Shown here one piece after another: positions 8,169 through 17,165 of a stretch of DNA of 37,980 nucleotides. The position numbers were made by a program, and so were the translations under genes. The first letter of the stretch is position 1. Every line of letters begins with the position of its first letter. Source of the stretch: Gammaproteobacteria bacterium (GTDB lineage: Bacteria; Pseudomonadota; Gammaproteobacteria; GCA-001735895); contig JAAEPH010000483.1 in NCBI GenBank assembly GCA_024232855.1, forward strand, positions 1-37,980, in the 5' to 3' direction. The notes under the pieces were generated by a model. It had not been told where the DNA came from and searched no databases. It was given only the letters and a program-made list of their open reading frames with translations.

Positions 8169-9235
8169 TGGACGCCATTGCCGACGTCGACATCGGGGCT
8201 GAACTCGCCACGCAGGTTGCCGCGGTCGCCGCGGCCGGCGGTGCCGTCGAAATTGTCGGTAGTGGCAGCAAGCGTTTTTATGGAGAGCCGATCGAGGCGT
8301 TGCCGATTGAGGTCGCAGCGCATAGCGGCGTTATCGACTACGATCCGGCGGAACTGGTCATCACCCTGCGTGCTGGTTGCCGGCTGCGCGAAGTCGAGGC
8401 GCTGCTCGCGCGGAATCGGCAGATGTTCGGTTTCGAGCCGCCATATTTCGGCGTCGACGCGACCATCGGCGGTATGGTAGCCAGCGGGCTTGCCGGCCCG
8501 CGCCGCGCCTTTGCCGGCAGCATTCGTGATTTTGTACTGGGTGCAAAAATTCTCGACGGGCGCGGAGAAACAATGCAGTTCGGCGGCCGCGTGATCAAGA
8601 ATGTGGCCGGCTTCGACGTATCGCGCCTGCTGGTCGGTTCGCTCGGTACCCTCGGCGTCATTCTCGAAGTTTCGATCCGCGTGATACCGATGTTTGAAAC
8701 CGAAGCGACGCTCGTTTTTCGTCACGATAGCGCCGATGAGCATATCCGCTGGGTCAATCAACTGGGTTCCGAACCCTACCCGATTTCGGCATCGGCGTGG
8801 TCTGGTGGGCTCAGCCACCTGCGCCTGTCGGGTAGTGAGCAGGGCGTGTGCCACGCCACCGGCCAGCTTGGCGGAGATCCGGTCACGCCGGAATGGGATG
8901 CCATCAGGGAACAGAGTCATGAATTCTTCGTGCCGGATCAGCCGTTAACCCGAATATCGCTGCCATCAGCCTGTACCGACCTGTCGCCGCAGGCGCCGCA
9001 GATGATCGAATGGGGCGGCGCACAGCGCTGGTTGTATGGAGACGTCGACATCGATTCGCTGCGCCGCCAGGCTGACCCCCTGGGTGGCAGCGTCTGCGCA
9101 TTTCGAGGCCATGCGTCCGAAATTCGGGTATTTCACCCGCCGGCGCCAGCCCTCCTCAAACTGCAGCGTGGTATCAAGTCGAGTTTCGACCCGGCCGGCA
9201 TTTTTAATGTCGGCAAGCTGTATCCCGAGCTGTAG
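8168..9235 (+). CDS. glcE: Glycolate oxidase subunit GlcE
   Basis: The second flavin-domain subunit of glycolate oxidase, 355 aa from ATG 8168, which shares its A with the glcD stop. Family blocks seen are VEIVGSGSKRFYG near the N-terminus, ELVITLRAGCRLREVEALL, VDATIGGMVASGLAGPRRA and GGRVIKNVAGFDVSRLLVGS. The protein ends with FNVGKLYPEL, similar to the GlcD 'NPGK' tail. An in-frame TTG one codon upstream is possible but unnecessary. It sits between glcD and glcF with almost no spacing, so the three are one operon. Confidence 0.9.
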   Translation: MDAIADVDIGAELATQVAAVAAAGGAVEIVGSGSKRFYGEPIEALPIEVAAHSGVIDYDPAELVITLRAGCRLREVEALLARNRQMFGFEPPYFGVDATIGGMVASGLAGPRRAFAGSIRDFVLGAKILDGRGETMQFGGRVIKNVAGFDVSRLLVGSLGTLGVILEVSIRVIPMFETEATLVFRHDSADEHIRWVNQLGSEPYPISASAWSGGLSHLRLSGSEQGVCHATGQLGGDPVTPEWDAIREQSHEFFVPDQPLTRISLPSACTDLSPQAPQMIEWGGAQRWLYGDVDIDSLRRQADPLGGSVCAFRGHASEIRVFHPPAPALLKLQRGIKSSFDPAGIFNVGKLYPEL

Positions 9236-9237
9236 GC

Positions 9238-10443
9238 ATGCAGACCAGGCTCGCTCCCAAAATCCAGCAGAGTCATCACGCCGAGACGATCGAGACGATA
9301 CTGCGCAAGTGCGTGCACTGCGGCTTCTGTAACGCGACCTGCCCGACATACCAGTTGCTCGGTGACGAACTCGACGGACCGCGCGGTCGCATCTACCAGA
9401 TGAAACAGTATTTTGAAGGCGAGCCGGCGAACGTGGAAATCCTCAGGCATCTCGATCGATGCCTGACCTGCCGCGCCTGTGAAACCACCTGCCCATCCGG
9501 CGTTCAATACAGTCATTTACTGGAAATCGGCAAGCAACTGATCGAAGTGGAATTGCCGCGTGCGCGCCTGGACCGGCTACGGCGTGCCGCGATCGTGCGT
9601 TTTATCAACTCGGGCTGGCTGTTTACGGCCTGCATTCGTCTCGGCCAGGCGTTTGCGTGGATGCTGCCGGCCGGGCTGCGGCAATCCGTTCCGCCACGCC
9701 AACCCGCGCTGGCGCGCAGTAGTGGCAGCCACGCACGCAAGGTGTTGATGCTGGCGGGCTGCGTGCAGCCGACGCTGACGCCGAATACCAATACTAGCGC
9801 CGTCAACCTGCTCGACCGGCTCGGCGTCGAGGTCGTTGAGGCGCAGGGAAAGCTGTGCTGCGGCGCCGCGGCCATGCACACTTCCGAGCCGGATTTTGCG
9901 CTGCGCCAGGTGAAACAGCTGATCGACAGCTGGTGGCCGCACATCGAGGCAGGGGTCGAAGCGATCGTGGTTACGGCAACGGGTTGCGGGGTCAGCGTCA
10001 GGGATTACGGGCATCTGCTCGCCGACGATCCCGATTACGCGGAAAAGGCAGGGACAGTAAGCTCGCTTTACCGTGACCTCGTCGAGGTGATCGAGACGCA
10101 TAGCGATCGCATCGAGGCGGTGGAAAGTAGAAGTCTGCAACGGGTTGCCGTTCATACCCCTTGCACGATGCAGCATGGCCTCGGTCTCGGCAACCGGGTC
10201 GAACGCCTGTTGGCGCTGGCCGGTTACGAAATCTGCCGGGTCGAAGAGGCACATCTGTGCTGCGGTTCAGCAGGCACCTATTCGATGTTGCAACCCGCAC
10301 TTTCGATGCGCCTCAAGGTCAACAAGCAAAACGCCCTCTCGGTAGATCAACCCGATGTTATCGCGACCGCCAACATCGGTTGCCAGTTGCAGCTTGCGCA
10401 GGGTGAGAGCAAGCCGGTTGTGCACTGGATCGAGCTGATATAA
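9238..10443 (+). CDS. glcF: Glycolate oxidase iron-sulfur subunit GlcF
   Basis: The 401-aa Fe-S subunit that carries electrons from GlcD/E to the quinone pool at the membrane. Two [4Fe-4S] motifs are present: CVHCGFCNATCP (C25, C28, C31, C35) and CLTCRACETTCP (C75, C78, C81, C85). Two CCG-domain motifs follow, LCCGAAAMH (after VLMLAGCVQPTL) and LCCGSAGTYS, as in GlcF and heterodisulfide-reductase-like proteins. It starts 2 nt after the glcE stop. Downstream is a hexanucleotide repeat and an ABC importer on the same strand. Confidence 0.92.
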   Translation: MQTRLAPKIQQSHHAETIETILRKCVHCGFCNATCPTYQLLGDELDGPRGRIYQMKQYFEGEPANVEILRHLDRCLTCRACETTCPSGVQYSHLLEIGKQLIEVELPRARLDRLRRAAIVRFINSGWLFTACIRLGQAFAWMLPAGLRQSVPPRQPALARSSGSHARKVLMLAGCVQPTLTPNTNTSAVNLLDRLGVEVVEAQGKLCCGAAAMHTSEPDFALRQVKQLIDSWWPHIEAGVEAIVVTATGCGVSVRDYGHLLADDPDYAEKAGTVSSLYRDLVEVIETHSDRIEAVESRSLQRVAVHTPCTMQHGLGLGNRVERLLALAGYEICRVEEAHLCCGSAGTYSMLQPALSMRLKVNKQNALSVDQPDVIATANIGCQLQLAQGESKPVVHWIELI

Positions 10444-10494
10444 CTGAAGTGTTTGCCGCGACTTGCAAGTTGCGCGGTCTCGGTATACCTTTGG

Positions 10495-10553
10495 GCACCT
10501 GCACCTGCACCTGCACCTGCACCTGCACCTGCACCTGCACCTGCACCTGCACC
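10495..10553 (+). repeat. Hexanucleotide tandem repeat (GCACCT)n
   Basis: Nine exact copies of GCACCT (10495-10548) plus a partial GCACC. It lies 52 nt after the glcF stop and about 85 nt before the binding-protein start, so it is in a leader or promoter region. The uninterrupted, error-free array is the kind that changes copy number by slippage. It is not in a credible coding frame: a reading through it gives only Ala-Pro repeats in a short unsupported ORF. Confidence 0.95.
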
Positions 10554-10637
10554 GTGCGTGAAGACACGCGGCAGCACTAAAATAAACGATAAAACTAGCA
10601 GTAAACAACCGACAAGTGAATCTGAGGAAAACAACAA

Positions 10638-12716
10638 ATGAAAGCTTTTAAACCTGTGAAACTGGCGCTACCGGTTTGCGGCGGTGTTGTGCTGATGGCG
10701 GCACAATTCGGTCTTTCCGGTGCGGCTATCGCGGCCGGCTGCCCTGCAGCCACCGTGGCGGATATGAAAGGTGTTCCCGCCGGGATGTACCCGCAGCAAT
10801 ACAATCGTGATGAATTCGAGAAGCTGGCAAATTGCAAGCTTTCGCTGAAGACCAATCCCGACATCGAAAAATTAAACAAGCGAATTCGAGGCAACGGCGA
10901 TCTGCCGCCATTGGCCGAACGTATTCCGGAAGATGCCTTGATCGTCGCCCCCTACGACAGTATTGGCAAGTACGGCGGTACCTTCGACATGCTGTCGAAC
11001 GCAACCGAGGCAGGCACCTCCGATTTCCTCGCCATTCGCCACGTCAACCTGGTGCGTTACTCTGATGATCTGCAGACCATCGTGCCAAACGTTGCCAAGG
11101 GCTGGGAATGGAACGGCGATTACACCCAGTTGACTTTCTTCCTGCGCAAGGGCCACAAGTGGTCCGATGGCCATCCCTTCGGCGCTGAAGACGTCAAGTA
11201 CTGGTACGACAATCTTTCAATGAATCCCAATATTTACGAAAAACCGAAAGACTTCGTGCTGGTTGCTGGTGAGCGTATGACGGTCGACGTTATCGATGCG
11301 CAAACCGTGCGTTTTAACTTGCCAGCTCCGAAACCGGGACTGCTGGTGCATTTTGCCAATTCCTATGCACAAGGCTTTCAGCCCAAGCACTTTCTCGGCA
11401 AGTGGGATCCTAAGATGAACCCGGATGCCGACAAAATGGCTCAGGCAGCGGGCTTCGAAAACGGTCTCGATGTGCTGAATAATTATTACGGTAATTCGGA
11501 CTGGACCGATACCCCGTCGCCGATGCTGCGCAGCCCGGACAGGGTTGGCAAGCTGCCCGCCGATACCCACCCGACGCTCGAGTCGCATATCCTGGTCGCT
11601 GAGTCCACCGAAGGTCGTCACCTGGTAGCAAACCCCTATTTCTTCCAGGTCGATACTGCCGGTAACCAGCTGCCTTATGTTAGCGAGCAAGATGAGATTT
11701 ACGTAAACGAAGACGAGGTTCGCCTGCTGAAGCTGGTTAACGCCGAGGCCGACTTCAAAGAGCAGTCGCTGCAATTATCGACCGCGCCCCTGCTATTGGA
11801 AAACCAGGAGAAGGGCGACTACACGGTCCATCTGCGACCCGAAATCACCATGTCAACCTTTTCCTTTAACGTGACTTCGGAGAATCTGGAAAAACGCAAG
11901 GTCTTCGGTGATCTGCGTTTCCGCCAGGCGATGTCGGTAGCGATCAATCGCGCAGAAATCAACGAGTCCGCCTTCTTCGGAATGGGTGAAGCCAAGCAAT
12001 ATGTTGGTTTCTCACCGCCACCTGCGTTTGTCGAGGAAAAATGGAAGCAGCACTATGCCCAGCATGATCCGAAATTGGCCTCCAAGCTGCTCGAGGAAGC
12101 TGGCCTGAAAGACACCGATGGCGATGGTTTCCTTGAAATGCCTAACGGCGAGAAACTGGTCATCAACATGCAGTTTGCGGTCCAGGGCGTTCCCGCCGCA
12201 CTGGTCGAGCTCGTCGGTCAGCACTGGGCTGCGGTCGGCATTCAGACCACGGTCAAGGAAGTCACGCCGGATGAATTCCGTTCTGCCCAATCAGCCAACA
12301 AGCTCGACGTGTCTATGTGGCGTAAAGGCCAGCCGCTCGCGGTCATACTCGGTACCAACGAAATGTGGGTGCCGCCGTATCAGGATTATTTCAATTTACG
12401 CACCGCCATGCTGTGGGCGGAATGGGTAGATACGAACGGTGCCAGTGGGGTCGAGCCGCCCGATTATGCCAAGCAGTTGATGGATGACATCAATGCGTTT
12501 CAGTCCACGCCGGTCGGTACGCCTGAATCCGATAGGCTCGGAGCGCGTTTGGTCGAGAACATGGTCGGCAACCTGCTTTTCATCGGTACCGTGCAGGTGC
12601 CGGCGCCGATTTACCATCGCAACGCAGTACAAAATTTTGTCGAGTACAAAACGCACTCGTATGAATACTATCGATCCTACCCGTACCGGCCCACGCAGTG
12701 GTGGCTGGACGAGTAG
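10638..12716 (+). CDS. Peptide/opine-type ABC transporter substrate-binding protein
   Basis: A 692-aa periplasmic binding protein of the SBP_bac_5 (DppA/OppA) class, longer than the usual ~530 aa, as in a subfamily of large peptide/nickel-type binding proteins. A signal peptide spans about residues 1-33 (ending GLSGAAIAA). Family blocks are PNVAKGWEWNGDYTQLTFFL, HKWSDGHPFGAEDVKYWYDN and DLRFRQAMSVAINRAEIN. The segment KDTDGDGFLEMPNGEKL is a conserved acidic loop of this family. The start has a clear Shine-Dalgarno (GAGGAAA, 7-nt spacing). It heads an operon with two permeases and two ATPases, so it defines substrate choice, but the substrate cannot be read from sequence. A hexamer array lies upstream and a stable hairpin directly downstream. 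Confidence 0.9.
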   Translation: MKAFKPVKLALPVCGGVVLMAAQFGLSGAAIAAGCPAATVADMKGVPAGMYPQQYNRDEFEKLANCKLSLKTNPDIEKLNKRIRGNGDLPPLAERIPEDALIVAPYDSIGKYGGTFDMLSNATEAGTSDFLAIRHVNLVRYSDDLQTIVPNVAKGWEWNGDYTQLTFFLRKGHKWSDGHPFGAEDVKYWYDNLSMNPNIYEKPKDFVLVAGERMTVDVIDAQTVRFNLPAPKPGLLVHFANSYAQGFQPKHFLGKWDPKMNPDADKMAQAAGFENGLDVLNNYYGNSDWTDTPSPMLRSPDRVGKLPADTHPTLESHILVAESTEGRHLVANPYFFQVDTAGNQLPYVSEQDEIYVNEDEVRLLKLVNAEADFKEQSLQLSTAPLLLENQEKGDYTVHLRPEITMSTFSFNVTSENLEKRKVFGDLRFRQAMSVAINRAEINESAFFGMGEAKQYVGFSPPPAFVEEKWKQHYAQHDPKLASKLLEEAGLKDTDGDGFLEMPNGEKLVINMQFAVQGVPAALVELVGQHWAAVGIQTTVKEVTPDEFRSAQSANKLDVSMWRKGQPLAVILGTNEMWVPPYQDYFNLRTAMLWAEWVDTNGASGVEPPDYAKQLMDDINAFQSTPVGTPESDRLGARLVENMVGNLLFIGTVQVPAPIYHRNAVQNFVEYKTHSYEYYRSYPYRPTQWWLDE

Positions 12717-12738
12717 CACCGGCTGTTTGAAAGTAAAT

Positions 12739-12768
12739 CTGGCTACGGACTATTTGGTCCGTAGCCAG
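12739..12768 (+). promoter_or_regulatory. Intra-operon hairpin after the binding-protein gene
   Basis: CTGGCTACGGAC (12739-12750) and its exact complement (12757-12768) form a 12-bp stem with a 6-nt loop, followed by an AT-rich stretch (AAAAATTTT). It could be a leaky terminator or an mRNA 3'-end protector that keeps the binding protein more abundant than the permeases, as known for other ABC operons (inference). Confidence 0.75.
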
Positions 12769-12833
12769 CATAAAAATTTTCCCGGGCCACGGAGTCACGG
12801 GATAAAGACTGGAAGGAGGGTGTAGAAGCGCCA

Positions 12834-13838
12834 ATGTTTCAATTCGCTCGTTTTGCAGCTACGCGCGCTGGTCTGGCTATTATCACCCTGATCATGGTGT
12901 CGTTCATCGTTTTCAGTTTGATGGAATTGGTGCCCGGCGACTGTGCCGAGCGCTATCTCGCTTTTAAAAATACCCAGGGCAGCGGTATTTCAGTCGCCGA
13001 TATCGAGGCTGAGCGCAATCGCCTTGGTCTGGATAAGCCCTATATCGTGCGTTGGGGGAAGTGGATTGTTAACGCCTTCCAGGGAGAGTATGGCGACAGC
13101 TGTATCTTACGGCTGAATATCTCGCAACTGTTGGGAGAAAAGTTCTGGATCAGCCTGGCCATCTGTCTGACCTCGCTACTGCTTGCTTATCTGATCGCGA
13201 TTCCGGTAGGGATCATTTCGGCTACGTCAAAAAACCCCCTGCTCAACAATAGCCTGCGTTTCGTTAGTTACCTGGGTCTGGCGATGCCGAATTTTCTGCT
13301 GGCACTGATGATTATGCTGTTTTCCACAATAGTTTTTGGCGACAGCCTGACCGGGTTATTTTCCAAGGAATTTCGCGATGCCGCCTGGTCTTACGAACGG
13401 GTTGTGGATTTCCTGTCACGCGCCTGGTTACCCGTTTTTATCCTCGGTTGGTCGGCAACCGCGTTTGCGATTCAAACCGTGCGCGCGCTGATGTCCGACG
13501 AGGTCGGTAAACTCTATGTGCTGGCGGCATCGGCGCGCGGCGTTAGCGGGCGTCGCCTGTTGTGGCGCTATCCCGCGCGGCACTCGCTTGGGCCCATCAT
13601 CAACTCGCTCGGCTTCGATCTGAACCGAATTTTCAATGAATTGCCGATAGTCGCGCTGATTTTGACGCTCACCGAAGCGGGTTCGCTGTTAATTGAAGCG
13701 CTCGCCCGCTCCAACGATCAGCAATTAGCCGGGGCGATTATATTTCTACTGACCGCAAGTATCGTCGGCATTAACTTTATTACCGATATCATTTTGGCGC
13801 TGACCGACCCCCGGGTTCGACGCAGTATTTTGGGATAA
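12834..13838 (+). CDS. ABC transporter permease, DppB/OppB type
   Basis: A 334-aa inner-membrane permease. The N-terminus (ATRAGLAIITLIMVSFIVFS) and the following LVPGDCAERYLAFKN fit the OppB-type first helix and periplasmic loop. Five further hydrophobic segments follow, with FWISLAICLTSLLLAYLIAI marking the permease domain start. The EAA-like loop is YVLAASARGVSGRRLLWRYP. The protein ends with DIILALTDPRVRR, typical of this family. A strong AAGGAGGG lies upstream, with an unusually long 13-nt spacing to ATG. It probably pairs with the next gene as a heterodimeric channel. Confidence 0.9.
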   Translation: MFQFARFAATRAGLAIITLIMVSFIVFSLMELVPGDCAERYLAFKNTQGSGISVADIEAERNRLGLDKPYIVRWGKWIVNAFQGEYGDSCILRLNISQLLGEKFWISLAICLTSLLLAYLIAIPVGIISATSKNPLLNNSLRFVSYLGLAMPNFLLALMIMLFSTIVFGDSLTGLFSKEFRDAAWSYERVVDFLSRAWLPVFILGWSATAFAIQTVRALMSDEVGKLYVLAASARGVSGRRLLWRYPARHSLGPIINSLGFDLNRIFNELPIVALILTLTEAGSLLIEALARSNDQQLAGAIIFLLTASIVGINFITDIILALTDPRVRRSILG

Positions 13839-13843
13839 ACCAA

Positions 13844-14995
13844 ATGACAGATGCAGCGACAATCGAAGAAACCGATGTAAATGTGGATCAGCGACGCAAG
13901 GAAGCCTATTTTACTGCTGGTCAGGGCCAGCTAATCTGGGCCCGATTTAAAAAGCAGCGCGCCGCGATGGTCGGTGCGGCGGTTCTGATGATCCTCGTCC
14001 TTTCGGGATTGTTTGCTCCCTTCCTGACGCCTTATGACCCGACCATCGAGGGTCGTAATCCGGACTACCAGAACGGCGCTCCGAATATACCGAAGTTCTG
14101 GGATGAGAACGGCTTTTCGTTCCGCCCGTTTATTTATTCCTATAATAGATCGCGTTCGATCGAAACCAATTTCCGCTGGGTGACCAAGGTCGACCGCGAC
14201 CAGCGCCGCTATGTGGTCTATTTCCCGGAAGGGGACAAGTACACGCTGCTCGGTATGACTTTCAGAACTCATTTGTTCGGCGTCGATGAGGGCAAGATTC
14301 ACCTGTTCGGCACCGACAGTACCGGAAAAGATATCTATTCCAGAACCTTTCATTCGATCAATACCTCGCTGGGGGTAGGCACCATTGGCGTCCTCATCGC
14401 CTTTGTGCTGGCTTTAATCATCGGTGGGATATCCGGATATTACGGTGGCTGGACCGATTCCGTATTACAGATGATTACCGATGCCGTCAGAACCGTGCCC
14501 GCAATCCCGCTTTTCATGGCGATTGCGGCGTTCATTCCCGATACCGTGAGTTCCGAGGGCCGGTTTTTCATCATTTCACTAATCCTCGGCTTCATAGGTT
14601 GGCCAACCCTGGCAAGGCGGGTTCGAACGCACTTGTTAACCGAGCGTAATCAGGAGTATGTGCTCGCGGCACAGCTCTGCGGTGCGTCGGCGGGCCATAT
14701 CATTCGGCGTCACCTACTGCCGAGTTTTACCAGTTATATTATCGTCGACCTGATCATTTCGTTTCCCTACATGGTGCTCTCGGAAACGGCGCTCAGCTTT
14801 ATCGGCCTGGGTCTGAAAGAACCGGTAAACTCGCTCGGCGTCATGCTACAGAACGTCACCAAGGCGGATGTACTACTCAATTATCAGTGGAATTTTATTC
14901 CGGTTATATTTTTCGTCACACTGGTGCTCGCCTTCGTATTTGTCGGTGATGGTCTACGTGATGCCGCCGATCCTTACGCGGATACCAAGAAATGA
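13844..14995 (+). CDS. ABC transporter permease, DppC/OppC type
   Basis: A 383-aa partner permease. After a cytoplasmic N-terminus comes WARFKKQRAAMVGAAVLMIL, the OppC N-terminal helix, then a long extracytoplasmic segment (about residues 65-150) that ends in HLFGTDSTGKDIYSRTFH, the family's conserved 'GTD..GrD' block. The permease domain follows with GVGTIGVLIAFVLALIIGGI and the EAA loop YVLAAQLCGASAGHIIRRHL. The insert makes it longer than the usual ~300 aa. It begins 5 nt after the first permease and its TGA overlaps the next ATG. Confidence 0.9.
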   Translation: MTDAATIEETDVNVDQRRKEAYFTAGQGQLIWARFKKQRAAMVGAAVLMILVLSGLFAPFLTPYDPTIEGRNPDYQNGAPNIPKFWDENGFSFRPFIYSYNRSRSIETNFRWVTKVDRDQRRYVVYFPEGDKYTLLGMTFRTHLFGVDEGKIHLFGTDSTGKDIYSRTFHSINTSLGVGTIGVLIAFVLALIIGGISGYYGGWTDSVLQMITDAVRTVPAIPLFMAIAAFIPDTVSSEGRFFIISLILGFIGWPTLARRVRTHLLTERNQEYVLAAQLCGASAGHIIRRHLLPSFTSYIIVDLIISFPYMVLSETALSFIGLGLKEPVNSLGVMLQNVTKADVLLNYQWNFIPVIFFVTLVLAFVFVGDGLRDAADPYADTKK

Positions 14996-15999
14996 CGGCC
15001 CCGCTGATTTCCGTAAAAGACCTGACGCTGCGCTTCAAGACCGATGAAGGCCTGGTGACGGCCGTCAACACGGTGTCTTTCGATATCGCTTCGGGTGAAG
15101 TGCTGGGGTTGGTGGGTGAAAGCGGCTCCGGTAAATCGGTTACCGCCAAATCGTTAATGATGCTGAATGCGGATAACTCGGTTTACGACGAAGGCAGCAA
15201 AATCATCCTGAACATCGATGACCGGGAACACGATGTATTGTCGCTGAAACGACCGGCTGAGCAGATGATCATCCGCGGCGGCGCGATCTCGATGATTTTC
15301 CAGGAACCAATGGCGAGTTTTGCCCCGGCGATTACCATTGGCGATCAAATGGTTGAGCAGTTGATGATTCACTCGACCATGACCCGGGCCGAGGCACGCG
15401 AAATTTCCATCGAAATGCTGACCCGCGTCGGTATTCCGGAACCGGCGCAACGCTTCGGCCAGTACGCCTTCGAATTTTCCGGTGGCATGCGCCAGCGCGC
15501 CATGGTCGCGATGGCATTGTCGACCAAGCCGCGCCTGTTGATCGCCGATGAACCGACGACTGCACTCGACGTAACCATCCAGGCCCAGGTCATCGAGCTG
15601 ATGAAAGACCTGGTCAAAGAATTTCACATGTCGATCCTGTTCATTACCCACGATCTCGGCGTCATCGCGCAGACCGCCGACCGCGTCGCGGTCATGTATC
15701 TCGGCAATATTGTCGAAACCGGCACCGTGCGCCAGGTTATCAATTCGCCGGCGCATCCCTATACGCGCGGATTGTTGAACTCCCTGCCCAAGCTCGACGA
15801 TCTCGATTCACCGCTGACCCCGGTGCCAGGCGATATTCCTTCACCGCTGGATCGCCCCTCGGGTTGTATTTTTCACACGCGTTGCGTTGAATCGGGCGAC
15901 ATCGCCGAAAAATGCCGTACCGAAATACCGGTCGATAGTATCGATAACGCCAGTCACCAGGTTGCCTGCCACCTGGCGAGGCAAGGAGATCAGGCATGA
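14992..15999 (+). CDS. ABC transporter ATP-binding protein, DppD/OppD type
   Basis: A 335-aa ATPase of the importer. It shows Walker A GESGSGKS (about residues 43-50), the Q-loop MIFQEPMASFAP, signature FSGGMRQR, Walker B LLIADEPTTALDV and switch HDLG. The C-terminal oligopeptide-transporter extension has PHPYTRGLL-like sequence (HPYTRGLLNSLPKL) and the Cys-containing GCIFHTRC, which in this family belongs to a C-terminal Fe-S-like motif. ATGA overlaps join it to the genes on both sides. It works as a heterodimer with the next ATPase. Confidence 0.92.
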   Translation: MTAPLISVKDLTLRFKTDEGLVTAVNTVSFDIASGEVLGLVGESGSGKSVTAKSLMMLNADNSVYDEGSKIILNIDDREHDVLSLKRPAEQMIIRGGAISMIFQEPMASFAPAITIGDQMVEQLMIHSTMTRAEAREISIEMLTRVGIPEPAQRFGQYAFEFSGGMRQRAMVAMALSTKPRLLIADEPTTALDVTIQAQVIELMKDLVKEFHMSILFITHDLGVIAQTADRVAVMYLGNIVETGTVRQVINSPAHPYTRGLLNSLPKLDDLDSPLTPVPGDIPSPLDRPSGCIFHTRCVESGDIAEKCRTEIPVDSIDNASHQVACHLARQGDQA

Positions 16000-16985
16000 G
16001 TGATGTATTGATCCGGGCCAACAACCTCTCGGTGCATTTCCCGCTGAGCCGAGTGGGCTTTGGCGAGCGTCCGGTGGTGCGCGCCTGCGAGGGCATCAAT
16101 ATCGAGATCGAAAAGGGCAGTTTTTTCGGTCTGGTCGGCGAATCGGGCTCGGGTAAGACGACGCTGGGTCGCGCCATGTTGAAGGCGGCGCCGATCAGCA
16201 ATGGAGAGGTTATTTATACCGATGACGATATCACTTATGATCTCGGAACTCTCAAGGGGCCGGAACTCAAGGAATACCGTAAACGCGCGCAATTGATTTT
16301 CCAGGACCCTTACGCGGCGCTCAGCCCGCGCATGACGGTGCGCGATATCATCGCCGAACCACTGGAAGTCATGGGCCTGACCTCGAGCCGTGAGGAAACC
16401 GATACGCGGGTGCGTGAAATTGCGGACCTGTGTCGGCTCAATCTCGAGCATCTGCGCCGCTTCCCGCACGCCTTCTCCGGCGGTCAGCGTCAGCGCATCT
16501 CGATTGCGCGTGCACTGGTGTCGGGTCCGAAATTCATCGTCGCCGATGAAAGCGTCGCCGCGCTTGACGTGTCGATCCAGGCCGACGTGCTCAACCTGCT
16601 TAACAAGATCCAGCGCGATAGCGGTATAACCTTTCTGTTCATCAGCCACGACCTCAGCGTCATCGCGCACACCTGTGACTTTGTCGCCGTCATGTATCTC
16701 GGTCAGATCGTCGAGGCGGCGCCCACACGCAAGCTTTTTTCCGAAACCTCGCACCCCTACACCAAGGCGCTGCTGTCGGCGATTCCCTCGCTCGACCCGG
16801 ACGTGCGCGGTCACGCACAACGTCTCGAAGGCGAAATTCCAAGCCCGATCAATCCGCCCCCGGGATGTCGCTTCAATACGCGCTGCCCGCAGGCACAGGA
16901 GCGCTGCCGCAGCGAGGTGCCCGAATGGCGTGAAATGAGCAGTGGTCACCATGTTGCCTGTCACTTTTCTGAAGAACTCGCCTGA
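15996..16985 (+). CDS. ABC transporter ATP-binding protein, DppF/OppF type
   Basis: The 329-aa second ATPase. Walker A is GESGSGKTT, the Q-loop LIFQDPYAALSPRMTV, signature FSGGQRQR, and Walker B FIVADESVAALDVS, where Ser replaces the Pro that usually follows the catalytic Glu. The tail contains GCRFNTRCPQAQERC, the family's Cys-rich C-terminal motif. The gene closes the five-gene transporter operon. A broken dioxygenase gene follows 52 nt later. Confidence 0.92.
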   Translation: MSDVLIRANNLSVHFPLSRVGFGERPVVRACEGINIEIEKGSFFGLVGESGSGKTTLGRAMLKAAPISNGEVIYTDDDITYDLGTLKGPELKEYRKRAQLIFQDPYAALSPRMTVRDIIAEPLEVMGLTSSREETDTRVREIADLCRLNLEHLRRFPHAFSGGQRQRISIARALVSGPKFIVADESVAALDVSIQADVLNLLNKIQRDSGITFLFISHDLSVIAHTCDFVAVMYLGQIVEAAPTRKLFSETSHPYTKALLSAIPSLDPDVRGHAQRLEGEIPSPINPPPGCRFNTRCPQAQERCRSEVPEWREMSSGHHVACHFSEELA

Positions 16986-17037
16986 ATCGCCTGGGCCTGA
17001 TTCCATAACGGATATTCCCTGTTGTCTGTAGAGCCGT

Positions 17038-17133
17038 ATGAAAATCGATCCCATCCATGCGGAGTTTGGCGCCCGTATTTCGGGTGTCGATCTGTTACAG
17101 GCATTAGACGATTCTACCTTTGGCGCATACTAA
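17038..17133 (+). pseudogene. TauD/TfdA-family dioxygenase, N-terminal stub
   Basis: A 31-codon reading frame beginning MKIDPIHAEFGARISGVDL and ending LDDSTFGAY-stop. It matches the start of Fe(II)/2-oxoglutarate-dependent TauD/TfdA dioxygenases ('i.pl...fGAeisGvDL...ld...f..i'), which are normally 270-300 aa. The iron-binding His-X-Asp...His region is absent, and the universal stress gene begins 33 nt later. It is a truncated remnant. Its place directly after the importer operon hints that the transported compound was once handled by such an oxygenase (inference). Confidence 0.72.
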
Positions 17134-17165
17134 GTTCACATTAACTATTCCCGGGAGGAGTAGCC

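Noticed and set aside
10495-10553. CRISPR array
   Set aside because: Units are 6 bp without spacers and no cas genes are present; it is a simple tandem repeat.
10453-10641. 62-codon ORF of Ala-Pro repeats through the hexamer array
   Set aside because: Its content is only the translated tandem repeat, it has no ribosome site, and it runs into the start of the real binding-protein gene.
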